From Rhizoclosmatium globosum (Eukaryota; Chytridiomycota; Chytridiomycetes; Chytridiales; Chytriomycetaceae): a DNA stretch of 64,000 nt. Position numbers and translations under genes: made by a program. The DNA is taken from NCBI GenBank assembly GCA_002104985.1, contig MCGO01000084.1:109806-173805 (forward strand), given 5' to 3'. Position 1 is the first letter of the stretch. Each line of letters starts with the position of its first letter. Below are positions 47,900-59,249 of the stretch, in pieces. The notes beneath the pieces are model-generated. The model did not search any database, was not told the DNA's origin, and saw only the letters and a list, made by a program, of their open reading frames with translations.

Positions 47900-50800
47900 A
47901 TTGAATGAATAGTTCAGTCTATCGGCCCAGATATACGTGGAAACTCACCGTGTTACACGTATAATAAATTCAGTGAGACTTCGTTGGTGGAGTTGGGGTT
48001 GAATGCAGTGGAGTGTCACGTGATGTCGTGAGGACGGGTTTCTGTTGTTTGGGATTGTCAGTTTTCCTCATGTCGTTTTGAAGAACCAACGACCTAGTGG
48101 GTTCGTAATGCACTCCAAAGTCCAGGTCATTTGTATGTTAATGGAGCAAACTCGCCACTTCAACCTATCGCCATCTCGCACGGGATATGCTCGCTCCCCG
48201 TTTAATCAACTGTTGTTTTAAAAACAGTCGTCGCTTCGCAAAGGTGACAACGCAGAGTTGGTTGCGTAAGAAAAACTGTGTCTCAAACTTACGTTTTGTA
48301 ATGGTAATATATTGGCTGTCTTGGTTGACACTTGTGAAGGTGAGCTTCGAGTAGCCTCTGTTTGATTGATATGGTTAAATAGGTTACAATTTTACCGAGC
48401 CATCAGGCCGTCTTCGTCCAACTAGAAGTAGGAAATAATCGAGTCAGGGCATGGGAAATCCTTCCGCACAGAATCAAATGTCTGCTGAGATGATTGTATT
48501 CTTAAATCCATGGGTCCTTCTATTCATGGCACAATCACTCGCAGCGCAGACTCCAATTCGAGAGTGAGTACAATTCAGGCACCTTTACTCAAGACGCCGT
48601 GGATGATGGGAGAGAGAGGGACAAGACAAAGATCCTTAACTCACCTTCTTTGCACTCTCCAGGATGTTCAAAAGAAGGATTTGCCATCAAAGAGCTGTGC
48701 GACACATCTATCGTATGTCTTGTCATACCATCGGCAAGGTGATTGGCTTTAACAGCAGCAGGAACGTCAATAACGGCCACATAAAAAATGAAGATGGGTT
48801 CTTTCCCCTGGACGTGCTTGTTCCATACTGTATTGATGGGTTCGTGTTGCCTCTGTTTGACAAGTTTTTGTGTTAAACTTTACACCCAGCAGAGGTTAAT
48901 TGCTCGCAATTCAAGGAAAATCAGATACAGAACGACAGAAGAAGCGCATACTGCTTTGATGTAGTCGAGAGCTATTCAGGCTATTCACATGGCATTCGAA
49001 ACTCAATGCTCTCTGAGTCAAGATCGTTTTTGAACTGCTTGTTAGCATCCAGCCCATTCTTATGGTCTACACATTACTCGCTAATTCTTGCGCCCATCAG
49101 CTCTAAGACTGTCGCGACCATTCCCTCAATAGTCGCACTCCAACATACCAGTGTCTTTCACTCAACTTACCGTTCTTCAGCTGTTTACGGCGCTCAATTT
49201 TCGAGTACACATCGGGAGTCGTTGTGTTGCCTTCGTCTACTGTAACAAGGGGCTTTAGTTCAGTTTTGTCAGGTCGAAGTGGGCGATTGACTTCAACAAG
49301 TCTCGCAAGCACAAGAGATTTAGTATGGGAATGAAAGAAGGGACTCTATACATTGAAGATTGCTGTAATCTGGTTGCTTAGGCTGTGGCATGTACGTGAA
49401 GTCTTCAGTTTTTCTTACTCTCCACAATTTCATGAACGCACAGATCCCAGTTGGGCTCCAACTGATACTATATAAACGCAGACTTGTTTCTATTTTGCTA
49501 TACTGGATCTGATTCATTCCCGCTAGGAATGGGGGAAAGGAGGAAGGGAATGATCGTTGTGTGGGCCGTTAGCCGTAGCCTACCATATTCACAAAGCTCC
49601 ATTTGATTCAACGTATCTGGATTGTTTCGGGCGATGAACGAGCCGGCTGAGAGATGCTGGACTGGTTGGACTGTTTCCTTTGGTTCAGCAACTGAAGTTA
49701 CTTGCGTAACAGTCCCTTCAATAACGCGAGCAGGATCTATAAAGGATTCATTTGAAGGTGTATCCATGTAAGCAAACTGATGATGTCTGAAGACTGATTT
49801 TTCTGGAGAGAATTGAAGGATGGTGAAGTGTCTGGACGTCACGAACGAACTTCTCGCAGAATAATTTCGAGGAATCAGAGTACTTGCGAGAGAATCGATG
49901 AACTCTGCTAGCAGTAAGATGGACCTCTAGGACTGGCGAGTTGAGTTTGATTTGAATCTCCTGAAGCCCTATTTCTTCATTAATCATATACCACAGTGAT
50001 CAACGTAATATAAATCACCAATACTGGAAATGTTAAATGCCTGTCTATTCGAACGGTTGGTGGCCCTCTTGATCATAGTCTTGACCTGGGCATTGAAGTT
50101 AAAGAACCTGATGCGCGCGACTTGACTATTGCCGTGTAAGCTCGCCGACTCACAATAAGTTGATGCAGTTTCTTCTTTGTATTAATGCGAGCCGATCTGG
50201 CGTACATTGAGGACCTTGACGTCTAATGGAGCCCCAGATTCCAGCTTTACCTCACATAGTGTCTCTTATACATGTGACAATCGGCGAGATCTATATTGTA
50301 GTAGTTTCTCATGGGCTATGTGCTTAAGTTCATGAATTCCAAGTAGCTTGATCTTGTTGATGACATGCTGTACACAACAAACTTCTAGTCCAGCATCCAC
50401 TTGCAAACAGGACAATCTGCAATGATTTGAATTTTGCTAGATTCTACAAGATTGAACTCAATCTTGTTCTCCGATTGGTCTCAGTCATACTTCCTTGTGT
50501 TTGGCCGGCATCTTCTTTCACCATTCAACATTACGCTTCATTATCATGGCTCCGTAACTCAATAAGTCGCTATTCTTTGTTGTCGTTGTCTGTCCACTTT
50601 CTTCCGCTTGTTTAGCTCGCTGTTCTGAAGAACCAACTCACCTAGCATCTTTGAAAGTCGAACACAAATCCCTTGAATGTATCTTTTGCTGAAGAAGAGA
50701 GCCGAATGAGTATTGTGCAGAGAAATGGCCGAGAACGACTTGAGTCGGCGTTTGGAAACGGTTTCCGCAATCTCGCTTATATCGAACATGCCTCCTTCAT

Positions 50801-51000
50801 CACGCCAAGCATCTGATCACTTGGCTCAATCTAAAACGCACCTTAAATTATTTTCGTCTTTTTGGGATATTTCGATTATGGTTGTTTAGTCGGTTTGTGC
50901 ACTCGATGTCTCTATTTCGTACTTAGTTATACTCCCGATATTTAAGGCTGAACTTTGAGCTTCGGGTTTCGTCAAAAGAGTGGCAGTCAAAGGGACAACC
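47900..51000 (-). pseudogene. B': diverged relic of a WOPR-type locus without the WOPR domain
   Basis: This stretch is collinear with the right arm but more diverged. The word-rich element at 46448 corresponds to 51001, GGAAACGGTTTCC at 46152 to 50753, and a block with TTGCCTCT...GACAAGTTTTTGTG...CAGCAGAGG at 44347 to 48848. Exon-like open frames on the minus strand end in good donors, all in phase 1: 50642-50789 (starting with an ATG, MFDISEIAETVSKRR), one ending at 49584 (DTPSNESFIDPARVIEG), one ending at 49171 (RPLRPDKTELKPLVTV) and one ending at 48645 (IDVPAAVKANHLADG). No WOPR exons follow before the 7TM gene. It is either a truncated paralogue or the 5' part of the WOPR-B gene with the 7TM gene inside an intron. 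I favour the first. Confidence 0.45.
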
Positions 51001-51036
51001 ATTTTGGGAACACTTTGGGAACACTTTGTCCCAAAA
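51001..51036 (-). promoter_or_regulatory. Conserved 5' direct-repeat element, B' copy
   Basis: Plus strand ATTTTGGGAACACTTTGGGA followed by ACACTTTGTCCCAAAAT. The ends ATTTTGGGA and TCCCAAAAT are inverted complements, so here the direct-repeat core is framed by a 9-base palindrome. It lies about 210 bases upstream of the first exon-like frame of B'. Confidence 0.5.
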
Positions 51037-51128
51037 TGATGGAAATAACACAATTTTATTCTTTATTTGGTTTCGTTCTTCTGTATTTATTAAATTGGAT
51101 AGTTCACTAACGAATCATAATAACAAAA

Positions 51129-52370
51129 TCAAGACCATGACCGACGCGGTCTCAACTTGTCCAAAATAAACAAATCACTCAAGGTCTTCGTTCGTGAAAG
51201 ATGGAGAATAGCGAGCTCGTTCTTGTTGGGTCTGAAAATAACAGCCATTTCACTGGGAAGTGGATTTAGGAAGATTGGTAAATGAAGAGAGGGTGTCAGT
51301 CCGTTTGGAAGTTGTAAGTCATGATGGAAACTAGACCAATTCGTAATTACGGCATAGGAGCCTCTGCGAAGTAAAAAGAGTGGTTGGTATTTGAATGAAA
51401 AGTTTTAAAGGAGCTTACTTCATGGTGTCATTGGAGGAAGGAAATTGGCTCTGAGGTATGCCATTCTGTGGGTTCAGAATTTGTTTCCGCACTTCATATG
51501 GTCCTGCTGGAGTCACCGTTGTTTCAATCCAATAGTTTCCTGCATGTTTATCCAAAGGTCCATCGGTTCCCCTTTTACCGCGAAAGTTGATGGGGACAAA
51601 TGCCCAATCATAGTTACAGTCTTTCATCAGCGTAGACACGGATCATTGGAACTGACCCATTCAGTATCACTTGTATATGAGTTTTTGATGCCTGCAAGTA
51701 CTGCGGAGTTAACTTTGTGGATCTTTCCTTCAAATGGAACGACTGCGGTGTTTGAAAGGTACTTGAAAGCCGGCATGGCAACTCGCGGCAACCATTGATA
51801 ATAAGCTTTTCCAAGTACTTCTTGGACAGTAGAATTGAAGCTAACAACACGTTCCGGAACTAGGGCCCGTATCCCAAATTCCGAGTCCCTCACATCCAAC
51901 ATTTTCATCAACTGGTAGAATGTATGACCATCGCCGAGCATATGAGCAAGTGATACAACAAGAGCTTTTCCATTCACAACCATGACACGAAACAAATGAC
52001 CATTGTTTTTGTTTGTGTTCATGGCACCAATCTTCACCAAATGCGGCTTGATGAGATGAACGAGTTGAGCATATTCCGTGCTCTTGACAAATCCATCAAC
52101 AGACAGCATTTCCACCTGGGTGTAAGCAAAATCCTCAGGTACAGGTGAATCATACTGGAGGTGAATGTCTCCTCCGACTCCGTTGGTTACAAGCCTGCCT
52201 GTGAGCCATGGATTCGACTCAAGGATAAGTTGGACTCGTTCCAGAATAAACTCAATTGGAATGGGTTTGTCAAAGAACGAGATGGTTGAAACTGTCGGAT
52301 ACAACAAAGGTCCTTTGGATCGCTCTTCTTTGAGGAAGTGGAGAATGTGGGTTCTTGTACTGGCAGGCAT
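51129..52370 (-). CDS. CoA-dependent acyltransferase (BAHD/chloramphenicol acetyltransferase fold), one frame slip
   Basis: Exons 51419-52370 and 51129-51363. The catalytic motif HxxxDG is seen as SLAHMLGDGHTF, followed by a WVSSND segment, then VPINFRGKRG and KHAGNYW, as in acyltransferases of the condensation-like superfamily that move acyl groups from CoA to alcohols or amines. A single base is missing near 51628, between SSNDPC and STLMKD. With it restored the exon phases fit and the length is 395 residues. The start was set at MPASTRTH because the frame upstream lacks an ATG. The substrate is unknown. It is transcribed away from Tps2, with 254 bases between the two start codons. Confidence 0.75.
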
Positions 52371-52624
52371 TGTGTTTTTGAATGTTTTGTTACTTTTGGA
52401 GAGCCCTACCGACTGTGGCTTCAATTTGAACAGGAAGGAATCGTGGGCCAAGGCAACTTGTGTCTCGTTTCATGTGATCGTGGGGTGTGATTTTAGTTTG
52501 CCGCCAGCCACCATTTGGTTCTTGACAGTTAATTAGTAATAATTAAAGATACGCGATATCTTCTAAATCAGTTTATTGGTTCTTGATTGAGCGAAAGTGG
52601 CGATTGCCGATAAACAATCAACAA

Positions 52625-55083
52625 ATGCCGTCAACGCAACCGCCAAAACTGATTGCAGCCACGCATCATCTTCCAATCGAAGTTGACTCAAAAGGAACAA
52701 TCTCACAGAGGAAAGGTCACTCAGCCCTGTACTCAGCGCTCAAGTCTGTTGCTGCAAATGAGACAGTTGCGCATGTTGGGCTCTTTGATGCACCGAATCT
52801 GAAGGAGAAACTGGATGAATCGCTTATTGCTGTCAAAGTAGATCCTGAAACTGCGAAGGGTCACTACGAGGGCTATTGTAAAGGAGGTGGGCCTCCTCAC
52901 TCACCCTTATCCCCATACACTCAATAACTCGCTAACTCTGAAATAGTCTTATGGCCACTTTGTCATTACGTGCTTTGGGACAGTGCCGTGGATGGTATCA
53001 CAGAAACAAAACACTGGCTCGACTATGTCGCTGTTAATAGGGCTTTCGCTGATGTTATTATCAGTCTGTACAATCCAGGAGACACTAGTGAGTGGTTTTT
53101 GAAACTTTGATTGTTGTACTGATAGTTGTGAAAGTATGGATTCATGACTATCATCTCCTCCTCGTACCGTCCATGCTCCGTTCTGCACTGCCGCAATCTG
53201 CCACTATTGGTCTCTTCCTTCATACACCGTTTCCGTCAAGTGAAATCTTTCGATGTCTCCCCAGTAAGTTTGTTTCGACTTTCGACTGTAAACTGAACAA
53301 CATCAAAAAGGACGGCAGGAAATCATTCAAGGCATGCTTGGTGCAAATATGATTGGATTTCAAACCTATTCGTATGCGCGCCACTTTATTTCCTCTTGTT
53401 CACGCGTCCTTGGACTTGAATCATCTCCAAAAGGCGTCGACTACAAAGGATTCCAAGTCGCAATTGAAATCTTTCCAATTGGAATTGATGTGGAACGTGT
53501 AAACCTTAAGCGTGGGTCGGTGGTGGTTAAGGAAAAAATTAAGCGGTTGAAGGAATTGTATGCAGGAAAACGAATCGTGATTGGGAGAGATAAGGTCGAC
53601 CATATCAAGGGCGTTTTGCATAAGCTGTTGGCGTTTGAGAGGTTCTTGGTTTTATATCCAGAGTGGAGAAATAAGGTTAGTTCAACCTTTTTTCACCAGC
53701 AGTTTCTGATTCATACAACTAAAAATCTAGGTTGTCCTCATCCAAGTGACTACGCCCCCGCAACGAGAGGCATTCAAGGTCGAGACAAAAGTCAACGAAC
53801 TTGTTTCGCGTATTAATGGAACTTTTGGATCGTTGGAGTCGGTGCCAGTACACCACTATCACCATCACTTGGATCCTGATGATTATTTTGCTCTGTTAGG
53901 AGTAGCAGACGTTGGTCTCATCACGAGTGTCCGGGACGGAATGAATACAACAAGTCATGAGTTTGTTGTTTGTCAGACTGACACAAACCAAGGCGCTTTG
54001 ATCCTCAGTGAATTCGCTGGAACTGCAGGCAGTTTGGGAGGCGCTATGCTTGTCAACCCATGGGATTACTCGGGAGTCGCTCACGTTCTCAACGAAGCCC
54101 TGACCCAACCATATGATGAAAAACTCAACCGTCACCAACAACTATCCTCCTACATCCACCTCCGTACTGCAAAACACTGGGCAAAGTCATTCCTCAAGGA
54201 ACTTCGAAACTGGGCACGTATTCCTGATCAAATGAATCCAACGCCGTACCTTGACTTCAGTCTCGCTCATGCCCGTTTCAATTCTGCTAAAAAGCGCATG
54301 TTCCTCTTTGATTATGACGGAACATTGACACCAATCGTGAAAATCCCCTCGGCAGCCCATCCACCACCCGATATGCTCAAATCTCTCGAAATCTTGTGCG
54401 CAGATCCCCGAAATTGTGTGTTTGTAATTTCAGGACGCGACCAAGCACCCCTTGATAAGTGGTTGGGTCATATCCCTGGCCTCGGTATGTCCGCCGAACA
54501 CGGCTGTTTCATCAAATACCCACACGAAGATGGATGGCATAACTTGACAGAACAAATGGATCTGTCGTGGAAGACTGAAGTGACAGAAATCTTTTCGTAT
54601 TTCACGGAACGGACGCAAGGGTCTTTCATTGAACACAAAAAGTCGTCAATCACCTGGCATTACCGTCTCGCCGATCCAGATTACGGAATTTTTCAGGCAA
54701 AGGAGTGTCAGAACCATCTTTCCCATGCGATTCTCTCGAAACTGCCAGTTGAAGTGTTGATTGGAAAGAAGAATATCGAAGTGAGGCCCCTCAGCATCAA
54801 CAAAGGTGAAATTGTCAAAGGTCTTGTACGTAGCGAACCGGGAGTCGAGTTTGTCCTCTGTGCAGGAGATGACAAGACCGATGAAGATATGTTTCGGGCA
54901 CTGGGTGATGGAACTGAGATTGGAGTCGATGGTGGAGTCTTTACGGTAGCGATTGGGAGTGCAACCAAGAAGACCAAAGCTGGATGGCATGTTGTTACTC
55001 CTGAGGAGTTGATTGATTTGTTGGGGATTTTGGCAGGAACTAAAGCTGAGTCAAGTCCTGCGAGTGTAATCAAGAGCCTGTGA
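52625..55083 (+). CDS. TPS2: Trehalose-6-phosphate phosphatase of the Tps2 type (degenerate synthase domain plus phosphatase domain)
   Basis: Five exons, 52625-52886, 52947-53087, 53126-53263, 53311-53675 and 53731-55083, sum to 2259 bases, 752 residues. The N-terminal GT20 domain has WPLCHYVLWD, WIHDYHLLLVP, a RDKVDHIKG segment and SVRDGMNTTSHEF. The first strand reads IAATHHLPIEV instead of the VSNRLP motif of active synthases, so the phosphate-binding Arg is replaced. The C-terminal HAD phosphatase domain is complete: DYDGTLTPIV, VISGRDQ, EVRPLSINKG and GDDKTDEDMF. I therefore expect a trehalose-phosphate phosphatase that works with a separate Tps1 synthase. Trehalose protects spores against stress. 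Confidence 0.9.
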
Positions 55084-55181
55084 GAACAAAATCAGTATGT
55101 AAAGCGGAATTGCTAGTTTGCGAATAAAACTTAAGCCTTGCATTCATTATTCTGAAAACGAAACAAACTTCCCACATTCCA

Positions 55182-57164
55182 ATGGAACGAGATCCAACTC
55201 TTGTGTGGCAGCTGGTACTCCCAGCCATCAACTACATCAGCGACATTGCTCGTCTCTCTCAAACCTGTCGAGCTCTTAACGCGATTTGCGCCAGCGAGAT
55301 GCGCTTCAGTACTGCACTCTTTGAGACAATTGACCAAGATCTGATGAATTTAAAGGACAAAGGACCTATCGGATGGGCTCAAACAGACAATGGAACAACA
55401 TGGTTCTCATATCTAAGCCACGTTCAAATAGCCATCACTGCTGCAAATGAAACCCACAAACTACACGCTTCAGCCTCCATCCCGTTCCTCAAACTATGCC
55501 GCTACACTCTCTTCACCCACACACTACTTAGACATGAACATCGCGTAATCAGCCAGATGATGAGTGTGATGATTCGTCTTCCATCCAATGTCCCTGAACT
55601 ATCAGGAGGACTGCTGTTCATGGACTGTCACACAAATGGTGGATATTCAACGCACGTTACATGTTACATTCCGCGGTCGAAGATGGCGGGGACTCCAACA
55701 GATGATTTGGCTTATGGTGCTGACGTTCCATTTGATCCATGCCAACGTGCTCTGCAAACTCTATTCCGCGGCTGTCCTCTCTTGTATAATAATTTTACCA
55801 CGGACAAGCAAATGGTTGTCAATGTGTTCACGACTGGGAACGGCGTTGAGCGCCAATTCGCATCAGTATTTGAGTCCTTGATTGCGAACTACAACGATAA
55901 CCGTTCGTTCACTATGACTGATCTGCTTTCAAATTTGTTCAAAGGGATTAATTTCGGCCATACATATACGGTGAGCATTCCTCCTAAATCATGGCGTCCT
56001 CTATTCTATCCATCGGTTTCATTCTTATACGAGCATCCACTCTCAAAACTCGCCTTTCTGAATCGCTTTGATTTGGCTGAAAGGCTTGAACAGCGAGTCA
56101 AGTCCCTGATGAAAATACCGATATTCTTGGCTTTATTTGATTCGGCGTTTTCTTGGGATCCGGAAGAGAGTGACTGTAATTCTGAAATGTCTGAAGACTA
56201 CGAATTCTTGACTGATGACGAAGAAGATAATCTGTTGGAGGAAGTCAGTGATTTTATGCCGTTGGAACGATTACAAACAGATTTTGCGATGTTGGCAGGA
56301 CAAGGATCTATGCGCGACAGAGAAGGACATGAGCTCCGACAAGCCATGATATCGATACGATCTGGGATTCCAGAAGCTACATGGGATCCTGTTCGAGAAT
56401 TGAATGAAGGCATTGTTGACGAAGGATACCACCAGTTCCATATGACGTCCTTGGAGCCTGCTTATGAAGAAACGAGTGAACAGGATGCCATGGATTTGGA
56501 CTTGAGTTCTCCCGATGCAAACCCCGTTTTCCAGTTCACTCCGGAACTTGCACTCTCCATGTTCAAGAATATGACATCAAAATCCACCAGAGGCTCCTCC
56601 TATTTCTCGGCCGATGTTATATTTAAATCAAAAGATCAAAAATGGCATTTCAAGTTGATGTTGGAGGACCCAATTCTTTATGATCGATTCACAAACACGA
56701 AACCAAAGTTGAATATCGAATTGCAATCCCCGGCGAAAGCTTCTGAAATAACCAGTACAAATGTTGTAGACTCGGTAGTCTTGTTGGAATTGTTTGAAGC
56801 TTTTGGTTTGTCGGTTGATGCATTGGAACCTGCCAAACTCATTACTCAGCTGAAACAATTCCTCGTCCTCTGCGCAAAAACAGTCTGGCTTTCAGAATAT
56901 AACGACTTTATATATGCGATTGATAAACGTGGATCCAGTTTCGAAAAGTCTGTTGGACACCGCGAGTTATTGCTTCGCGAGGACATTGGATTCGATGGTT
57001 ACGAGTGCTTTGAAGCTAATTTTATCAATGTGGATCGGGATAAGATGTTCGATCAAATGGAAGAGCTTGTGAATGGAGTTCAGATAGAATGGCCACCTCA
57101 AAGTCAAAGTTGGAGTATGAAGTCCACAGAGTATGAATATCCTGAGAAGGCTGAATGGAATTAG
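55182..57164 (+). CDS. F-box-like protein 1, tandem paralogue
   Basis: A single-exon frame of 660 residues. The N-terminus (WQLVLPAINYISDIARLSQTC, then RAL) resembles an F-box: a short Pro-containing helix followed by a leucine-rich helix and a CRAL end. It would dock to Skp1 in a ubiquitin ligase. The remainder has no recognised repeats. A conserved GPIGWAQTDNGTTWFSYL block, an acidic stretch (SEMSEDYEFLTDDEEDNLLEE) and a C-terminal YAIDKRGSSFEKSVGHRELL block are shared with the next gene. It starts about 100 bases after Tps2. The F-box assignment is by eye and should be treated as likely, not certain. Confidence 0.65.
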   Translation: MERDPTLVWQLVLPAINYISDIARLSQTCRALNAICASEMRFSTALFETIDQDLMNLKDKGPIGWAQTDNGTTWFSYLSHVQIAITAANETHKLHASASIPFLKLCRYTLFTHTLLRHEHRVISQMMSVMIRLPSNVPELSGGLLFMDCHTNGGYSTHVTCYIPRSKMAGTPTDDLAYGADVPFDPCQRALQTLFRGCPLLYNNFTTDKQMVVNVFTTGNGVERQFASVFESLIANYNDNRSFTMTDLLSNLFKGINFGHTYTVSIPPKSWRPLFYPSVSFLYEHPLSKLAFLNRFDLAERLEQRVKSLMKIPIFLALFDSAFSWDPEESDCNSEMSEDYEFLTDDEEDNLLEEVSDFMPLERLQTDFAMLAGQGSMRDREGHELRQAMISIRSGIPEATWDPVRELNEGIVDEGYHQFHMTSLEPAYEETSEQDAMDLDLSSPDANPVFQFTPELALSMFKNMTSKSTRGSSYFSADVIFKSKDQKWHFKLMLEDPILYDRFTNTKPKLNIELQSPAKASEITSTNVVDSVVLLELFEAFGLSVDALEPAKLITQLKQFLVLCAKTVWLSEYNDFIYAIDKRGSSFEKSVGHRELLLREDIGFDGYECFEANFINVDRDKMFDQMEELVNGVQIEWPPQSQSWSMKSTEYEYPEKAEWN

Positions 57165-57301
57165 GTTTTCAATGTCTCAATAAAGTCGTCCACTTTCTGT
57201 TGCACCTAGGCTTGTACTTCGACGAGCATTAATTTCTGAGAAGACTGCTGGCGCTTAGCTGATATTAATGTCTCGTAAATAGTACTTAAATTGTCACTCA
57301 A

Positions 57302-59230
57302 ATGCAACAAGATCCCACCCTTTTGTGGCAGCTGGTACTTCCGGCCGTAAACTACATCAGCGATATTGCTCGTCTCTCTCAAACCTGTCGAGCTCTTCAC
57401 GCGATTTGTGCCAGAGAGATGCGTTTTAGTACTGCACTCTTTGAGACAATTGATCACGATCTTTTGAATATAAAGGACAAAGGACCTATTGGATGGGCTC
57501 AAACAGACAACGGAACAACATGGTTTTCATATCTAAACCACGTTCAAACTGCCATCACTGCCGCATATGAAACCCACAAGCTTCACTCAACAACTTCCAT
57601 CCCGTTCCTCAAACTCTGCCGCTACACTGTTTTCAACAACGAATTCCTTAGTAACCCAACCCGTCGCGGAGGACATATGATGAGCGTGATGGTTCGACTT
57701 CCATCCAACGTCCCTGAACTAGCAGGAGGGATCTTCTTCCTTGATTGCCTTACAAAAGGAGGTTATTCAACACACGTTGCATGTCACATCCCGCGGTCAA
57801 AGACAGCGGGGACTCCAAGGGATGATGTGGCGTTTGGTGATGACGTTCCGATGGATCCATGCCAAGAAGCTCTCCGTAATCTCTTCCGTGATTGTACCAT
57901 ATCTGAATACAAGCTTAAGGAACCATCTTTTGTCGTCTCGGTGTTTAACACAAATCCTGGGACTGTGGAGCCACAGTTTGCATCAATATTTGAGACTCTG
58001 ATATCAAAGTACGACGAGAACTGCCGTATTTCCACAACCGAATTATTGTCAATCTTGTTCAAAGGCATCGACTTTCAGAGACGCACCGTGGGTATTCCTC
58101 ATCGGCTGTGGTTCCCATTATTTTACCCATCTGTATCACTACTATATGATCATCCTCTTTCGAAGTCGGCTCTTTTGAATCAATTTGATTTCGTTGAGAA
58201 GCTGGTGCGGCGTATTAAGAGACAGATGAAGATTCCGATATTCATAGCACTTTATGATTCAACGTTTTCTTGGTTTCCAGATATCAGCGACAGTGGCTCT
58301 GAAATGTCGGAAGATTATGAATATTTGACTGACGATGAAGAGGAGAATCTTTTGGAGGAAGTCAGCGACTTTGTTTCGGAAGGGATTGACATAGTGGCAG
58401 TGGTAAATGATTATACAAGTGGGTCAACCGCTTCTGAGGCATTCAAACTTGCATTCTCTAAGCTTCGTGACGCTATACCTGAGTCCACTTGGGACCCAAC
58501 GCGCTGTGTAAATCTCGGAGTTGATGACGAATACCTTCTGCATCGCGATCAAATTGCAGTTGACGAGATGGCAGATGATATGATGGAAGTCACTGAGTGC
58601 AATGATGTAATGACTGATATTACAATGGTTCCTTCCCAGCCGCCTTTTCAACTCACAATGAAACTGGCATTATCGATGTTTCAAAACATGTCCTTCAAGG
58701 AATCAAAACCGGATAACGTCGATCTCATCTTTACACCTCCATCAGACCTCAATAATCGGCAATGGCATTTCAATTTGGCGTTGGACAACAGTTCTAAATT
58801 GCGACGATTGAAGATTGACGTTATCAATTATTCGGCGCAATACATGAAATCGCGCGATCATAGCACTGAAGCCATATTATTGGAGTTTCTTCAAGCCTTC
58901 GGAGGGTCTGTTCACGCGTCGGACGTTGATCACAGTCAAATCACTCCCCAGGTCAAACAGTTCCTTATTATTTGCGCACAAACTGTGCGATACACTGAGC
59001 ATACAGATTTCATATACGCAACTGATAAACGTGGAGCACTGTTTGAGAAATTGGTTGGGTATCGTGAATTGATACGTCAAGACAGTACTGGAACGGATGG
59101 CTTCGAATGTTTTGGAGCGTACTTTGCGAATACAGATCAGTATGGAGTGTTTGATCGGATGCAGGATTCTTCCATTGATATTCTGATTGAATGGACGCAT
59201 CAGAAAGAAGATTTATACTTATCACAATAA
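57302..59230 (+). CDS. F-box-like protein 2, tandem paralogue
   Basis: A single-exon frame of 642 residues, similar from end to end to the gene at 55182. The first 120 residues are nearly identical (QLVLPAVNYISDIARLSQTC). The middle, after the acidic SEMSEDYEYLTDDEEENLLEE block, is the most diverged and contains indels. The C-terminal YATDKRGALFEKLVGYRELI block is kept. Both copies are open, so both may be functional with different substrates. Confidence 0.65.
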   Translation: MQQDPTLLWQLVLPAVNYISDIARLSQTCRALHAICAREMRFSTALFETIDHDLLNIKDKGPIGWAQTDNGTTWFSYLNHVQTAITAAYETHKLHSTTSIPFLKLCRYTVFNNEFLSNPTRRGGHMMSVMVRLPSNVPELAGGIFFLDCLTKGGYSTHVACHIPRSKTAGTPRDDVAFGDDVPMDPCQEALRNLFRDCTISEYKLKEPSFVVSVFNTNPGTVEPQFASIFETLISKYDENCRISTTELLSILFKGIDFQRRTVGIPHRLWFPLFYPSVSLLYDHPLSKSALLNQFDFVEKLVRRIKRQMKIPIFIALYDSTFSWFPDISDSGSEMSEDYEYLTDDEEENLLEEVSDFVSEGIDIVAVVNDYTSGSTASEAFKLAFSKLRDAIPESTWDPTRCVNLGVDDEYLLHRDQIAVDEMADDMMEVTECNDVMTDITMVPSQPPFQLTMKLALSMFQNMSFKESKPDNVDLIFTPPSDLNNRQWHFNLALDNSSKLRRLKIDVINYSAQYMKSRDHSTEAILLEFLQAFGGSVHASDVDHSQITPQVKQFLIICAQTVRYTEHTDFIYATDKRGALFEKLVGYRELIRQDSTGTDGFECFGAYFANTDQYGVFDRMQDSSIDILIEWTHQKEDLYLSQ

Positions 59231-59249
59231 ATCATTTTTAAAGAATAGA

